Shown: positions 12,056-30,938, numbered from the stretch's first letter. The stretch is 64,000 bases of DNA from Epiperipatus broadwayi (GCA_028023455.1 JAQFVV010000277.1:1056001-1120000); one strand, 5' to 3'. A program made the numbers and translations. Notes: generated by a model from the letters alone, not told the origin.

Positions 12056-13900
12056 CTTATATAAATAGTCATGACATAAGGCTAAACAATAGTAAAAAAT
12101 CATTTTAGTCTTATATATAAACCTATTATCAATTATAACATATAAAAAAATAAAAAAATGCATCTTTATGTTAAAAATTATTTTTTACTCCTGATTAAAT
12201 TTCAGCAAATGTATTGTGTGAGGTCTCAAATGTTAAATTAAAACTCCTTTGAGGGTTGTATCAGTTAAGGTAAAAGTGCTAAATATTTATAGGTAGCATC
12301 AAATAAGAATTTTGTACCTCAATGAAAATACTTTTGTTCTCACTTAATTTAGCTATATTCTGATATAATTGAGTAAGTTTTAATTATTTATATAAAAAAA
12401 AAAATAAATAAACAAAAAGTATTAATGATAAAATGGAGGAAAGAAACTAGAAAAAAAAAATAGATTAAAAGGGTAAGTAAACATATAAATAATAAGTAAT
12501 AGTATAACAATAAGTATATTTAAAAAGTTTAGATAATTAAGAAAAGGCATATTATATATAACATAATTGTTTTAGATTGGTTAAAATATATTAAAAAAGG
12601 GCCATGTCTTAAGTATGAAAGTTGTTTGGTTTGTATTGCTTACATTTCCCAAAATTGACAATTTTTATAAAAAATAATTTTAAAGAGTTTGTAAATTATT
12701 ATATAGGGTGAGATTCAGGAAAAAATATCCATGCATTAAGTAAAATTAACAGAAATCAAATATTATTAATTAAAAAGGAATGCTTAAATATTGATAAAAA
12801 AGTGGTAAATATAATAAGTACACCAAAAGACAATAATTAAAAATATATATAAAACAGACAAATATATTAAAGTAAGCACAAAAAATACCTACAACAAAAT
12901 AAGATATAAAAGGGTAAAAAAGATACATACAAAAAAGGTAAGGAATCAAATAATACTTCAAGTGAACCAAAAAAAAAAATAATTTAAATGATTTTTTAAA
13001 AAAAAAAAAAAAAAAATAATAAGTTAAATATGTTATTTAAAAAAAAAAAAAAAAAAAATAACTAGTAATTTTAAACAAAAAGAACAAAAAGTAATAAGTA
13101 ATAAGTACTAAGTTTTACATTGAAAAAAAAAAACCCCCAAAAAAAAAAAAATATAACTTTAATATTTTAAAAAAAAAAACAAAATACAACAATAAGTGTA
13201 TTAAGTTTACATTTAAAAAAAGAAACCCCCCCAAAAAATGAATTGTTTATTTTATATTATTAATTTGGTGATGTTAAAAAAATAAATGTTTACAAAAAAA
13301 AATAATTGTGTTTAATATTTGTAAATAAAAAAAAAGTAAAAAAGAAAAATAAAAAGGCTGTCACTGTTATTTTTCAAAAATCAGATTCTTAAATACCCCA
13401 GTAATGTTTTAAGATCAGTAAATATCAAAAACTTAAATGTAGTGATATTATACCCATATAGTTCCAGTTTACTATTAAACTAATTAAAAATAATATATTT
13501 CAACTTTTTATAAACCTTCTATTCTATACTCATAATCAAAAAAATCAATATATATATTCATAAGAAATATTTCAACCCCTATAAAATATATAACTTTAAG
13601 TATTCTTATAAACATATTTTTTCTATATGTGTCTTACCTTTCCTATACCTTTCCTTTTTCTTTCACATGAATTGTTCTATTTTTTCTTATTTACCCTTAA
13701 TTACTATTTCGTGCCAAATTTTATTTTAAAACATTTTTTATTGTTTCTACTTATCTGTCCAACTATATCTTACTCATCATTTAAGTTTTGTCTTATGCTT
13801 TATCATTAAATACACCATTTCTCTTTTTTTTTTTTTTCCTTTTTAATTATTTTATTTAAATTCTTCTTTTTTTTTTCTTATTTTAATAATTTTTCCCTTT
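10991..13900. repeat. Homopolymer-rich low-complexity region
   Basis: Long T runs dominate 11020-11290 and 11700-11800, and a T run of about 30 lies at 12026-12055. Long A runs dominate 12960-13330. The two halves look strand-biased: T-rich first, then A-rich. The ORFs here are runs of Phe, Leu and Lys and are not credible genes. Confidence 0.7.
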
Positions 13901-14079
13901 ATTATATATTGATTCAATGCAACCTTTTCATTTATATTATACGCCTCTTTTAAAGCTTTTGATATCACGTAAGTTATTCAAATTTCTCCATAATGTTTTT
14001 GAGATTTATTTTTAGTCCCAATAAAAAAAGTAATGATAGCTCAATAATATATATATAGATAAAGATGGGTTTAAAAAAA

Positions 14080-14222
14080 CTATTTTCGTTTACATAAAGC
14101 AGAGGACATTCACTATCTCTAACTTTAATTTCACTTTCAGGTCATGATTTCAACTATTTGTATCGTCATGGATTAAAGTAGAGATAGTAATGCTCGCTCT
14201 GATGTTTATGTAAACAAAAATA
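14080..14222. repeat. Foldback element, ~140 bp
   Basis: TATTTTCGTTTACATAAA at the left end pairs with TTTATGTAAACAAAAATA at the right. The inner ACTATCTCTAACTTTAATTTC and GATTAAAGTAGAGATAGT arms continue the palindrome. No ORF is present. Confidence 0.6.
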
Positions 14223-14939
14223 TGAGGTGTTTTTGGTAGAATATCTGTTATCATAAATACAAGCGTTAGCAAGTTTTTAACTTGTGTTTTTTTGTTTTTC
14301 ATATATATAAACTATTCCATTGAAGAGCCTTATGAGGTGAAGGTAGAACATTTCTCTGATATGCCTATAACCTATGGTTTGAATTCAAACTAAATGTATC
14401 TTTTTAAAAAAGACTTATGATTCCTATTTCAGAAAATCAGTCAGTTAGGCATTCAACATTGCCAGAAAGCTATTATTATTTAGAGAAGTAAAACAAAAAT
14501 TAAAAACTGCTCAGACCTTCATCACCAGCCCAATTGTGATCTGATGAATATTGCCTTCTTTTTTTTATTATTTTTGATGGGAGGCTGTATAAGTCTTTGT
14601 CCTGAAGATGACTAATTATTTTTTTTGTATTTCTTAACTTATTGATTGTGTTATAAGTCCATGTATAATTTTATATGACTATGATATCTCTGCTGAGTAA
14701 AAATTTAATCAAAATAATGCTATATGTAGAAAAAAAATAAAAATCTTAGACAAAATCTGCAAATTATATCTAGACAGTGAGACAGTTAATATACAGCATT
14801 TATACTGTGTATTTGGTTAAATAATCTGAATTAGTGAACTGAGAGTAAGGATCAATATGACGAATTCTGCATTTAAAAAAATTTCCTTTTAAATTTTTTT
14901 GTATGAGTGTAAATTATAGATATAGTATCTAGATATCAC

Positions 14940-16060
14940 ATATAATATGACTTGTTCTCCTTATTTGGAGTAGATTCTCAGCACTATGCCCAGGAAAACC
15001 TGTTAGCCACTTTATCTCCTAAGTTTTTCCCATATTCTTCTCTATCCTGCTCCATCCATTTCAACATAATCTTTGCCAACACATGGCCTTTATATCTAAA
15101 TCCACTTTATTTTTTCCAAACCCAGTGCAAAACCAAAACCCACTTTCTGTATAATCACTTTGTTTATATTTATACTTCCAGAACTTTATTATTTGTACTC
15201 TTTTTGCTTACAGGCATTTACATTCAATTAATAGATGTCTAATATTTTCTATGCCTACCCTATATAACTTGCAGACTAAATTACCCCATATTTTTCCATT
15301 TATGTGTATATTCCCTTGTTGCTAGTGATTCTGTTTGAGCCATAAACAGTAAACTACTTTCCTTTCTGTTATCATAAAATAGCTGTCATCCAATATTCTG
15401 TTTACTTCTATATGTATTTAAGCTCTTTTTACTCTCCATACTAATTATCCATTTCTCCACCTCTTTATTCTTTATTCATACATCTATTCTTCTATCCCAT
15501 TCCTTATCACTATAACACTCAACAATTTTCCTATCTCAATCATCCCATCTTTTGTATAAGTATGCTGACATAAATTTTGTATCCAAATCTTCTGTATACC
15601 ATACTACCTTTCTCACTCATCTTGTTGCCTGCCCTTTGCTCATAACCCAATTAAATACTATTTTGGTTATTTTCTTATTATTCATAAATTGCAATCTACT
15701 GAACATTTTCATTTTATTTTTAGCATCTCTCATATAAAAACTTGACCATCCCATTTCTTCTTGAATTGCATCCTTTGCCATTTACACATCTGCATCTAAT
15801 GCATATCTTCCTACTTCTCTTTGTACTGTTTTTAAGTAATCTACCACCTTTTAGTAACACATAATGCATGGTTACCATATGTTAACCCTGCTACTGTCAC
15901 TCCCTTCCATACAATTCTAGCTATGTCATATTTATTATATGAAAACACTGTTAATTTCTTTATCAGTCCCTTTCTTTTCTTTGCTTCATTTATCATTTTT
16001 TTTCTTTTGTTTATCCAATAACAAAACTCTCCATACAGTTTCACCACTCAGTGCAAACCA
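14940..16060 (-). pseudogene. Decayed 3' end of a LINE ORF2 (copy 1)
   Basis: On the minus strand the translation carries ENIRHLLIEC (about 15220-15255). This is the H-x4-C half of the C-terminal zinc finger that follows the RT in many LINE ORF2 proteins. The first half reads CKLY, so the second Cys is lost. Further upstream on the minus strand, segments like KDAIQEEMGWSSF and a GNHALCVTKRW stretch (about 15841-15900) match the post-RT region of LINE proteins. Stops and frameshifts are frequent. A second, independently decayed copy of the same region lies at 17890-19090 in the same orientation. The family is a LINE; I cannot fix the clade. Confidence 0.6.
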
Positions 16061-16180
16061 GAGTAATCAATGGATGCAGGGAGGTTTGTGGATAAAATCC
16101 CTATCTAGAGCCTACTCATCCAATATCTCCAGACTAGTTTCTAGCTTGCACTGAGTGGCACTATTGTATGGAGAATTTTA
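16023..16180. repeat. Short foldback, CTCCATACAG family
   Basis: AAACTCTCCATACAG at the left is mirrored by TTGTATGGAGAATTTT at the right, with ACTCAGTGCAAACCAG / TAGCTTGCACTGAGTGG as inner arms. Related elements occur at about 37118-37645, 37862-38310, 49383-49515 and 58860-59610. Confidence 0.65.
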
Positions 16181-16199
16181 CCTCCATGCAAGCAGCTTG

Positions 16200-17139
<940 letters not shown>

Positions 17140-17140
<1 letters not shown>

Positions 17141-17790
17141 AAGACTGTTCTTTTTTTTTTCATTATCAAAAGTAGCCATTTGCAAATAATAGGTTCATTC
17201 CAATTCCAAAAAATATATAAAAAAGACAAAAAGTGTTATAATTTGCCAGGATATGAGTTTTGCCATTATTATAAAAACCTATCAACAAACCACAAATACA
17301 TCATTTTGAGCATGTGGATTCATTATTCTGTTTATTTGATAATTTGTAGTGTTGTCTTTTAACTTCTGCAATAAACATTCTTTTCTGAAAGACTTCAAGA
17401 TTTTATCTAATTGTGTCTCTCTCATGTATTCCATCCATAATCATGTTTTCACAATGAAAGCAATCAAAATTGCAATTCTTTAATGTCTTTGATATATACT
17501 TTATAACATAGATGAGATCTGCTTTTCTCATGAAAATTATGCTAAAGTTCATCATAACATATTTTTTTAATAATCTTACATTTTATATATCCAATTCCAC
17601 AAAGATATTATCTCACATGAGTAAACTTCATAATATCACATCCAACTGAAGGTTATATTGATTGGTCTTATGTCCCTGAAATTGTATCTTTAGAATTTTA
17701 CAGGGCATTGTTAAATAAAAAATTTCTAATGCATTTCTAGAGTATCCAAATATCACTTTCATCCAATAAATTATGTGGAATTATAGTGTT
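17140..17790 (-). pseudogene. LINE ORF2 C-terminal relic
   Basis: On the minus strand the pieces KICYDELA, then IYQRH-RIAILI and WMEYMRETQLDKI align in order with the tail of a LINE protein family whose usual sequence runs LYGELxxG, RYKDxxKxxL, then W...RxxWR. Several stops break the frame. The minus-strand context also shows WIGH-like segments in the sister relics at 36590-36990, 46205-46470, 50420-50770 and 59690-60470. All lie on the same strand and share AATGAAAGCAATCA on the + strand. This is debris of an abundant old LINE family. Confidence 0.5.
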
Positions 17791-17889
17791 AATACAATTA
17801 ATTTAATTGCAAGAGTTATATTATTATTAAGAAATACATTATCTTTTAAATTATTAAACCTTTCAGCTGATGTGATGTGATATGATGTA

Positions 17890-19090
17890 CTGTAGCTTCT
17901 CCTTAAATAGAGTCAAGAATCTCTCAACAATTATGCCCAGAGAAACCTGTTAGCCATTTTATTTTCCATTCTCCACTCTAAGTTTTCCCATCTCCATCCC
18001 ATTTCCACAACATAATCTTTGTCAACTCTATAGCCTTTATGTCTAAATCCCCCTTATCTTTTCCCAAACCCAGCATAAAACCAATAATCCACTTTCTGTA
18101 TAATCACTTTTTTTATATTTATTCTTCCATAACTTCATTATATGTGCACTTTCTGTTTTCAAGCATTTACATTCAATTAACAGATGCCTAATATTTTCTA
18201 TTCCGTCCTAACATAATTTAAAGACTAAATCACCCATATTTTCCACTTACATGTATATTCCACTTACATGTATATTCTCTTGTTGCTAAAGATTCTGTTT
18301 AAGCCTTAAACAATAAACTACTTTCCTTACTATTATTATATATTAACTCACACCTAATATTCTGTTTATTTCTATATATATTTAAACTCTTTTTACTTTA
18401 CATACTAGTTCTCCATCTCTCTAACTCCATATTCTTTATTAATAAATCTATTCTTTTATCCCATTCCTTATACTTTCCTTACTATTATTATATATTAACT
18501 CACACCTAATATTCAGTTTATTTCTATATATATTTAAACTCTTTTTACTCTCCATACTAGTTTTCCATCTCTCTAACTCCATATTCTTTATTAATAAATC
18601 TATTCTTTTATCCCATTCCTTACCACTAGACCACTCAACAATCCTCCTAACACAATCATCTCATCTTTTGTACAAATATACTGATATAAATTCTTTATCT
18701 GAATCTTTTGCATATCACATTGCCTTTCTTGCCCATCTTGTTACCTGCCCTTTACCCATAACCAAATTAAATACTATTTTTTTATTATCCATAAACTGCA
18801 ATCTACCAAACATTTTCATTTTATTTTTTGCATCTCATATGGAAACTTGATCATCCCATTTCTCCTTGAATTGCTCCATTGCTGTCCATACATCTGCATG
18901 CAATGCATATCTTCCTACTTCCCTTTGAACTTTTTCTAAGTAACTTAATACCCCTTTACTAACACATAATGCATCATTACCATATGTTAACCCTGCTATT
19001 GCAACTCCCGTATAATTGTAGCTACATCATATATAATATATGAAAACACTGTTAATTTCTTTATCAATCCCTTTCCATTCTCCCTGGTGG
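17890..19090 (-). pseudogene. Decayed 3' end of a LINE ORF2 (copy 2)
   Basis: This is clearly related, base for base, to 14940-16060: both have GCCCAG-GAAACCTGTTAGCCA at one end and CATAATGCAT-ATTACCATATGTTAACCCTGCTA near the other. The minus-strand translation again carries ENIRHLLIECKCL. An internal tandem duplication (18321-18622) is unique to this copy. Copies 1 and 2 differ by many indels, so they are old independent insertions rather than a recent duplication. Confidence 0.6.
18321..18622. repeat. Tandem duplication, 152 bp unit
   Basis: Two adjacent copies (18321-18472 and 18473-18622) start CTTTCCTTACTATTATTATA and end CCATTCCTTA. They differ at only a few positions, so the duplication is younger than the LINE relic that contains it. 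Confidence 0.9.
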
Positions 19091-19755
19091 TAATTTCTGT
19101 TATCATTCACCATTTGATTTTAATATTAAACCTTTATTCTGTATTGAAATTTAATAAAATAATTACAAATGAAAAAATATCTAAAAAATCATATATGAAC
19201 ATTGCAAATATAGGGGAAATAATAATAAAGATAGTGAGAACAATGAACTTTTTTTTTAATTGGATAGTGTAAAGGAAAATCTGCTTTACTAAAAAAAGAA
19301 GATTAACAAAATTTTTATTGATTCAAATTCATTTCCAAATGTCAATGAGTAAATGCAAAATCATCATAAATGTATGAAATTTTGTTCTAAAATTTAAAAT
19401 TGCATTTATACTTTTTAAAACACTACAAATTTAGCAGAGCTGCAATATTAAAAATGTGTTAATAATTTTACTACCAAGGTTATATATTTTTTAAAATAAA
19501 ATATTTTAAATAAAATCAATGCATAATTATTTATACTTTTGTTTTTAAATAATGATTATATATATTTGTGTGTAAAAATAATTATAAATATTTAAATAAA
19601 TTGGCCAAAACACCCTTTTTTTGCAATAACTGTTTTTGGTCAAAAATCTCAAAGTAATATCACAAATGGTCTTGAAGTTGCAGAACAAAGAATCTAGCAA
19701 TCAATGAGCACTAGGTAGAGCTTAGATTGATAGCTGCAGAATACTGACCTCTTCA
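19090..19755. other. AT-rich stretch, nothing recognised
   Basis: There is no supported feature in this stretch. The ORFs are short and of low complexity. Confidence 0.4.
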
Positions 19756-20283
19756 AATTTTTTAAACTAATAAATCATTATTATTTCAGATGTTATAATA
19801 TATTGAACTATTTTCATCAACTATCATTAAATGTTGAATGTTTGCAAAATTTTCAACTATTTAAACCTTTTGAATACAAACAATTGTAAATAATAACCCA
19901 CAAATAGACAACACATGTTAATAGACTACGCATTTTGAGGTGGTATTATTGTTTGCTCTTCTTCAGGTGTTGCTGGCCTGACTGATGACAATTTTAGCAT
20001 AGGAAGTGACCAGTGATAATACTAGTATAGAAAACTTCTAATATTGTCACTGGTCAGGCCAGCAACATATGAAAAAAAAATGGAAAATAGTGCCACTGGA
20101 ATTGTGTGTAGTCTATTAACCTGTGTTGTCTAGTGTGTTATGACTAATAGTTGTTTGTGTTTGAAAAGTGTAAAATAAAGTTTAAATTTGATTAGACATC
20201 CCACATTTAATGATAGATTATGGAAATATTCCAACATATTATAACATCTAAAATAATATCATAACAAACTCTGGAAAAAAAAA
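19755..20283. repeat. Foldback element with ~210-240 bp arms
   Basis: The left arm runs from TTTTTTAAACTAATAAATCATTATTATTTCAG through GACAACACATGTTAATAGACTAC to GTTGCTGGCCTGAC. The right arm is its inverted copy, ending CATCTAAAATAATATCATAAC. The loop between the two GGCC-containing inner ends (about 19990-20050) includes ATACTAGTAT. No ORF is present. Confidence 0.8.
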
Positions 20284-21173
20284 AAACTTTCAGGCATTAT
20301 ACAATATTATTTTAATTTAACTTCCTATTGTCAAATAAATTAAAAATGGCAAAATAGGCACTACAGATAGCTGCAGAAGTGCAAAGAAAAGTTGAAGGTC
20401 TATAAGTACTTCCTCCAATGATCTCCAAACGAAATACCTTGTTATTATTTAGAGTAGTGTTAAAAGCATTTGCAACACTTTGGAGTCTGTCAATATCCAG
20501 TTTTATCTTTCTACTTGTCTTTTTTTTTATTATAATAAAAACGATTGTTTATATATAAGACATTAAATCCTACCATGATTTTTGATGATTCAAGTTGCAA
20601 TTTATTTAATTTTGTCATGATTTTTAAATATATTTTAATTACGCTAAAAAAAAAAATTGTACTTTCTCAACGCAATTTTTTAAAACTTTTTTTCACTCTA
20701 TTTGTTAAGTTTGCTAATCATCTCCAGTGTTTTTATATTATTTTAAAATTATATTCAGTTTTCTGTTTTGTTTAAAATTGTTAGTCATATGGGAGACTTA
20801 AATAGTCTTTTCTTGTTAACAGATTTGTGAATGTGATTTAGTTGTTAAAAGCTATAAATTATGAGAAGCAGTCGTATGGTGACGGTAATTTTTTATTGCT
20901 AACTTTCTTTATCTTATAAAAATAGTAAATGTTGTATTTAAAATTCTTCATCTATCTCCAATTTATTTATTTATTTATTTTGTTAGTGATTCTGGTTTAG
21001 TCTTCTTTTTTCAGAAGTTGATCAAATTAAAATTTGAGAATGATGCTAACTTATTGTTTACTTTACTCCTTTTTTTTTTTTAAGTATAGTGTATATATAT
21101 GTGATGCCGTATTTTTAATTTTTTTAACGTACAATCTGTCATATTCTAACGTATATCGCTAGCTATAATTAAA
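20284..21173. other. AT-rich stretch, nothing recognised
   Basis: No feature can be supported here. A short TTTA tetranucleotide run lies near 20963-20980. Confidence 0.4.
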
Positions 21174-21378
21174 CAGAAAATATTCAAATCACTCTCTGAA
21201 TCATTATGAAATTCTAGCACCGCCCTCTGTGAACAAATATAAAGTCTGAATTTTAAACAGCTGACTCAAAAAGAAAGCCTCTTGAATCGTATACTGCAAA
21301 ATTCAGACTTTATACTTGTCCACAGAGAGCGTCGCTGGAATTTCATAACAATTGGGAAGATGATTTGAATATATTCTA
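21174..21378. repeat. Foldback element with 83 bp arms
   Basis: The left arm 21174-21256 contains GCCCTCTGTGAACAAATATAAAGTC. The right arm 21296-21378 carries the inverted copy with GACTTTATACTTGTCCACAG. The loop is 39 bases. The outer ends are A/T-rich, and the arms are somewhat diverged. Confidence 0.8.
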
Positions 21379-21712
21379 TATAATTTACATTATATGTTGC
21401 AGAAGCATAGCTAATGTGAAGCCAAATCAAGGTGTATAGCACCTGGGTTTTAGGGATTCTTTAAGTGTTGATCACTAAATTAAGGATGATCAATCAATGC
21501 AAATATCTTAGTACGTTTTAAGTAGAAAGATGATATGGTAATGAGACGCATCATAGATTCCAATGTGCTGCTTCTGTTTTTGGTAAATTAAAAGATAATA
21601 TTTCATCGTCGTGAAATAACTATTGCAGCTAGATTAGAAGTATATAGAATTGTTGTGTAGTTTATTATATAGAAGTAAGATTTGTACATAACAAAGGCAT
21701 ATGGTTAATTGC

Positions 21713-21835
21713 TCAGGAATTCATAAAAAGTTTGAACACCAGAACCAATCCTGGGACCTCCCAATCCAAATTGGATGTTCTACCAACTACACTAAACCAT
21801 GCAGACCACTCAACCATTTTATTGATATAATATAA
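21713..21835 (-). repeat. tRNA-derived SINE head
   Basis: The minus strand reads TGGTTTAGTGTAGTTGGTAG, an A-box-like block, then GAACATCC...GGGAGGTCCCAGG and GGATTGGTTC in the B-box position. The order and spacing are those of a tRNA. Substitutions in the B box make it transcriptionally doubtful. It lies on the opposite strand from the tRNA-like unit at 7564. Confidence 0.55.
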
Positions 21836-23261
21836 AAGCATTAGAAAAATTTCATATAAGGACAATCTATAAAATTTTAAACATCTAAAAACAAGATCGT
21901 AAATCCCAGTCAATATGATTTTGACTTGGATATGATACTTTAGAACCATTATTGTAAAACCACGTCTTCATTAAATTGGACATATGAAACAAATGAATGA
22001 TATAAGATTTCCTAAAAGGAAGCTGAACATGGTTTTCATTAAACATATCAATTATAAAGATTATCTCAATCAATTCTAAAGAAATATACAGATGACATTG
22101 AGAAGATAAGATAGTGAATAGAATTCATTAGAATGTTACAATTAATCATGGTGTTGATGTATCTCAGCAAAAGGAATTTTCTCCAGAAGAAATTTAAAAC
22201 AGCATCATAAAATATCAAACAAACAGAAGAATTACCCAACATGTTCTACATGTGAAAGTGTTTGTGGTTCACAGACCATCTTACATTGCCATAACAAAAT
22301 TAATCTCTAGTATATTATTATTTTGTTTTGTATTTCTATCTTTTTCTTTTGAAATTGGAATTGCCGGATTTACTTGCAAGTGTCTGATGATAATGAATAA
22401 ATTAGTAGTATATAATTTATCCCATTAAGTATTAAAGGCTTAATATTTTTATTCAGTATCATCATTTTCAACCATTATTATGTCTCCAAGTTTAATACAG
22501 TTTCTTTAATCCATGCTTTCTCTTTTCCACAACATATCAACAAACTTTATTATTTTAACCCTACATCTTACATGAGGTATTTTTCTAGATCTTTTACAAT
22601 TTCTTAGAATCCAATTTAAGACTTCAATTGTCCAATTAGTTATTTCTTCTAGCAATATCACCATCCTGACTTCATTTTGATTTCTTAAATCTTTCAATGA
22701 TCTTAATCATACCTGTTTATTTTCTCCCATAAGTATTTCACTTCTGATTCTTTATGTTGCTTCCAGCATATGCCTCTCCACTGAGTGGTCTGAAGTCTCT
22801 GTATTGCTTTTCTGTTAAATATTCAAGCTTCAGATCCATAAGTAAGAAATGGTCAATATATTAAAAATCTTCCTATTCAAACATTACTAATTTTTTTAAC
22901 ATATCCTGAAATTCTAAAGCATTATTTGCAAAAACAACCACATCATCTGCAAAATATAGGTGATTTAAATAAACTCCATCTATTTTTATTTTTAAATTTT
23001 TTTATTCAACTTATATTCTTTGTATGTTTGTTTGTTTGTTTCATAGATATAGTTTAATTTAAGATGTGCAAGAGGATGGTGTAGAATTATTTTGGATATT
23101 AATTGATAGCTTTTAAAATTTAACTTAATATATTTTTAATAATGGGTGATTTTTTGGGGTTTCAATTGCAAGCTTGATTAAATGATTTATTAGACACATA
23201 TAATAATGTGCACATACTAAATCTGATATATACATAAGAGGTATGAATATTAACTTATTAC

Positions 23262-23400
23262 AGAAATATCAAATTATATATATATAAACTAGAAGTGTCA
23301 AATTGATTTAAAGTATTTTTTGCAATCTTTTGAATGAATAAAACTTCTAAAACTTTAAATCAATTTGAAGAATTTAGATATATACAGTATATATTATAGT
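23262..23400. repeat. Small foldback in RTE relic
   Basis: CAAATTGATTTAAAG (about 23299-23313) pairs with CTTTAAATCAATTTG (about 23355-23369), and flanking TATATA sequences extend the stem. It may be a nested insertion. Confidence 0.5.
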
Positions 23401-23486
23401 AAGTAATAAATACATCTTTTAAAATTGAATTCATTTAAGAAAAAGGGAATTGCAAAATATCTCAATATTAAAAAATAAAAAACACT

Positions 23487-23758
23487 AGAGATAAAAAATA
23501 TTTTATAGTAAATGTTTTTATTTGTTTTGCACTAAAAACCAAAAAAATAATTGTTACTTTAATCATAATTATGGTTGTTAAATTGGATTTGAAATAAAAA
23601 TGTGGAGGATCTAGAAATTAATTAGCCACATTTTTATGTGGATCTTTTTATTTAAAGTTCAATTTAAAAATCCCAATAGTGGTTGAAGAAACAATTTTTT
23701 TTTAACTTTTAGTGCTCAACAAACCAAAGCATTTACTATAAAATATTTTTTATCTCTA
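23487..23758. repeat. Foldback element with ~120 bp arms, nested in RTE relic
   Basis: The ends AGAGATAAAAAATATTTTATAGTAAATG and its complement are almost perfect. The centre has GATCTAGAAATTAATTAG between two copies of the AAAATGTGG/CCACATTTT sequence. Location inside a LINE relic indicates insertion after the LINE copy arrived. Confidence 0.8.
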
Positions 23759-24516
23759 TTATCTAAGCTCTTTATTTTAATTCATAAAATACTTTTTGTA
23801 AAATTATTGTAAAAACGTTTTGGAGATATGGAGTCACCATCTCCTACATATTTGTTAATGTTAATCTTTTTAGCATGGTTATATACTCTAATCATTGTTG
23901 CTGCAGTATAATAAATAGTCATCAGAATATGATAAAATCCTGTCTATTTCTTGATTATCCAAAGCTTTGTACACTGTGGAAATGCTTATAGAATCAAATG
24001 CTTTTCATAATCTATAACTCCAAACCATAATGGCAACTCAGATTCATTAGCCTTTTCTATAACTTCTCACAATTCTTTAATATTATCCACTGTGCTAAAA
24101 CCACTTTTAAATTCATGTTGTTCTTTTGGTAGTTATAATTTAAAGTCAGATGTAGATGAGTTATAATTATCTTGATAAATGTCATTAAGATCTAAGAATA
24201 CCAGCATTTCTATGGAGAAGTTAATCACTAGTCAAATAAATCAAAATTTTCATAGCAAAAAATATATCTGATATTAGCATTGATAATTCGATATCAGATG
24301 CATTTTAATGTAAAATTTTTAATGTAAAAACTACTACAATAAATTTTGTTTTGTTATCAAAATGTCTTATGGTATATTTGACTTAGCTAATACTTTTTTA
24401 AACCAGTAGTGTTATATAATATATTGCTGTGAATGGTTAATTTGGACTTTTTCTTTCTAAATATATTTTGATATATATATATGTTATACTTAATGTTTTC
24501 ACGGTTATATGATGTA

Positions 24517-24734
24517 GATAAATTATAAGTTTTTGGGATATACCATGTCTTATTTTCCATTGAGCACCGATATTTCAACGGAATAGCAACCGCCATTTTC
24601 AACATTGAGCACCGATATTTTGATGGAATAGCAACCGCCATTTTCAACCTTGAAAATGGCAGTTGTATTCCGTCGAAATATAGATGCTCAATGGAAAATA
24701 AGACATGGTATATCCCAAAAACTTATAATTTATA
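24517..24734. repeat. Foldback with duplicated inner segment
   Basis: The outer arms AAATTATAAGTTTTTGGGATATACCATGTC and its complement match almost perfectly. The left arm carries two tandem copies of a 45-base segment beginning GAGCACCGATATTT (24562-24606 and 24607-24651), while the right arm has one copy with substitutions. A local duplication after element formation explains the asymmetry. Both overlapping 85-86 aa ORFs are products of this symmetry. Confidence 0.8.
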
Positions 24735-25938
24735 TATATATCTTTTTCTCTTTCTTTTTTTTTTCATTTTACAGTTTTAATTTGTATATAAGTGAAGTCA
24801 ACATAACATGTATTAACTCCACACATTGTCTTTTTGCTCTAAATAATTGTATTGCCCAATTTTTTCCCACACATAGCTCTTATTTATTGTCATTAAATAT
24901 TATTTAAATTTTAAATGTGACTCTAATTTCCATCTTTGAAGATTTTGTTAAAAAAATTCTCCAACTTCTACTATAACTGTTGCTAATGTTTGAATGTTAA
25001 TATGTCACAAATCTTCATTTCAGATGTTGAAAATTCTTTATTCAAATCAATATATATCTATATACTTTATCACCTTCCCTTTACTATTTGTATAATGGCA
25101 ATATCTGATAATTCATATCTATAATATTTACTGGTGGTTTTAATATATCTTATTCAGAATTTGTTTCTAAATATGTTTGGCAATAAAAACATTATGAATG
25201 TAAAACATTTCTCACTCATAATATTATGTCTACTTTAATTCATCTCTCATTCTTCTCTCCTAATCTTCATTACATTATTAATGCTTGTTTATGTCCAATA
25301 AGTTTCTCATGTCATTATGCTCCTAATGTTATAATCAAATTGCATGAACAGTCATAGCTTGTGTTTGTCTGTTTTTAAAAACTACAATATCAGTTATCCC
25401 TTCTGAAATATATGTGTGTATTTTAATAAAATTAATATTTTAACTCTAGAGTTCTCTAAAAGCTTGGTTTTCCTTTATTAATGTAATAACTTCATCAATA
25501 AACCGTTTTACAAAAAAAAAAATCCCATTAGTACGCTAAAGGTCTTGGATTCCTTGATTTCAAAAAAAAACACCATCTCTGCTGCTTCCTCTATCAATTT
25601 TGAATTTTTTTAAAGTAGGAATATTAATAAAAACAACTTACACTTGGTAATCTATTTTTTTATTACTAAAATTGCCAAAATATTTCTTGCTAACCCTCAC
25701 AACTGGTTCAAGAGTTGAATTCATTGGGCACTTCAATTTAAACCAACTTACATTCATTTTTATCATTAAAGATTTAAAATTCATTACAGAAGATATGTTA
25801 CCATATATATTTTTTTCTACTATAAATTCAAATTAGTCATTTTATTATCCAGAACTTCTTTATTCACTGTGAAATTAATAATATTACAAAATGTGAAATC
25901 GCATTCAAGTTTAATTCCACACCAGACAGCACAAACAT

Positions 25939-25941
<3 letters not shown>
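24735..25941. other. AT-rich stretch, nothing recognised
   Basis: No gene-like block is found. Possible old LINE debris lies near 25500-25780 but has no readable motif. Confidence 0.35.

Positions 25942-26031
<90 letters not shown>
25942..26031. repeat. (AT)n microsatellite, ~45 units
   Basis: A pure AT tract that ends directly at the first base of the 4.7 kb repeated unit. Confidence 0.98.

Positions 26032-30938
<4,907 letters not shown>

Larger units (their letters stand above)
22440..24180 (-). pseudogene. RTE-type LINE ORF2 relic
   Basis: Read on the minus strand, the order is: the block EFKSGFSTVDNI and VIDYEKHL (about 24110-23990), corresponding to the usual FRKGFSTIDHI...VDYEKAFDSV; then ADDVVVFANN (about 22922-22951), the YADD catalytic box; then IARRNN, WTIEVLNWI and GRKRS-like residues (about 22660-22510), matching the RTE C-terminal pattern IARR.D.RW...VLEWRPR..KRSRGRP. 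Stops and frameshifts are scattered. The relic is interrupted by a foldback element (23487-23758). This is the best-preserved RTE copy in the window and is not functional. Confidence 0.7.

Noticed and set aside
24387-24907. Pair of divergent ORFs with similar N-termini
   Set aside because: They are the two strands of one foldback element, not duplicated genes.
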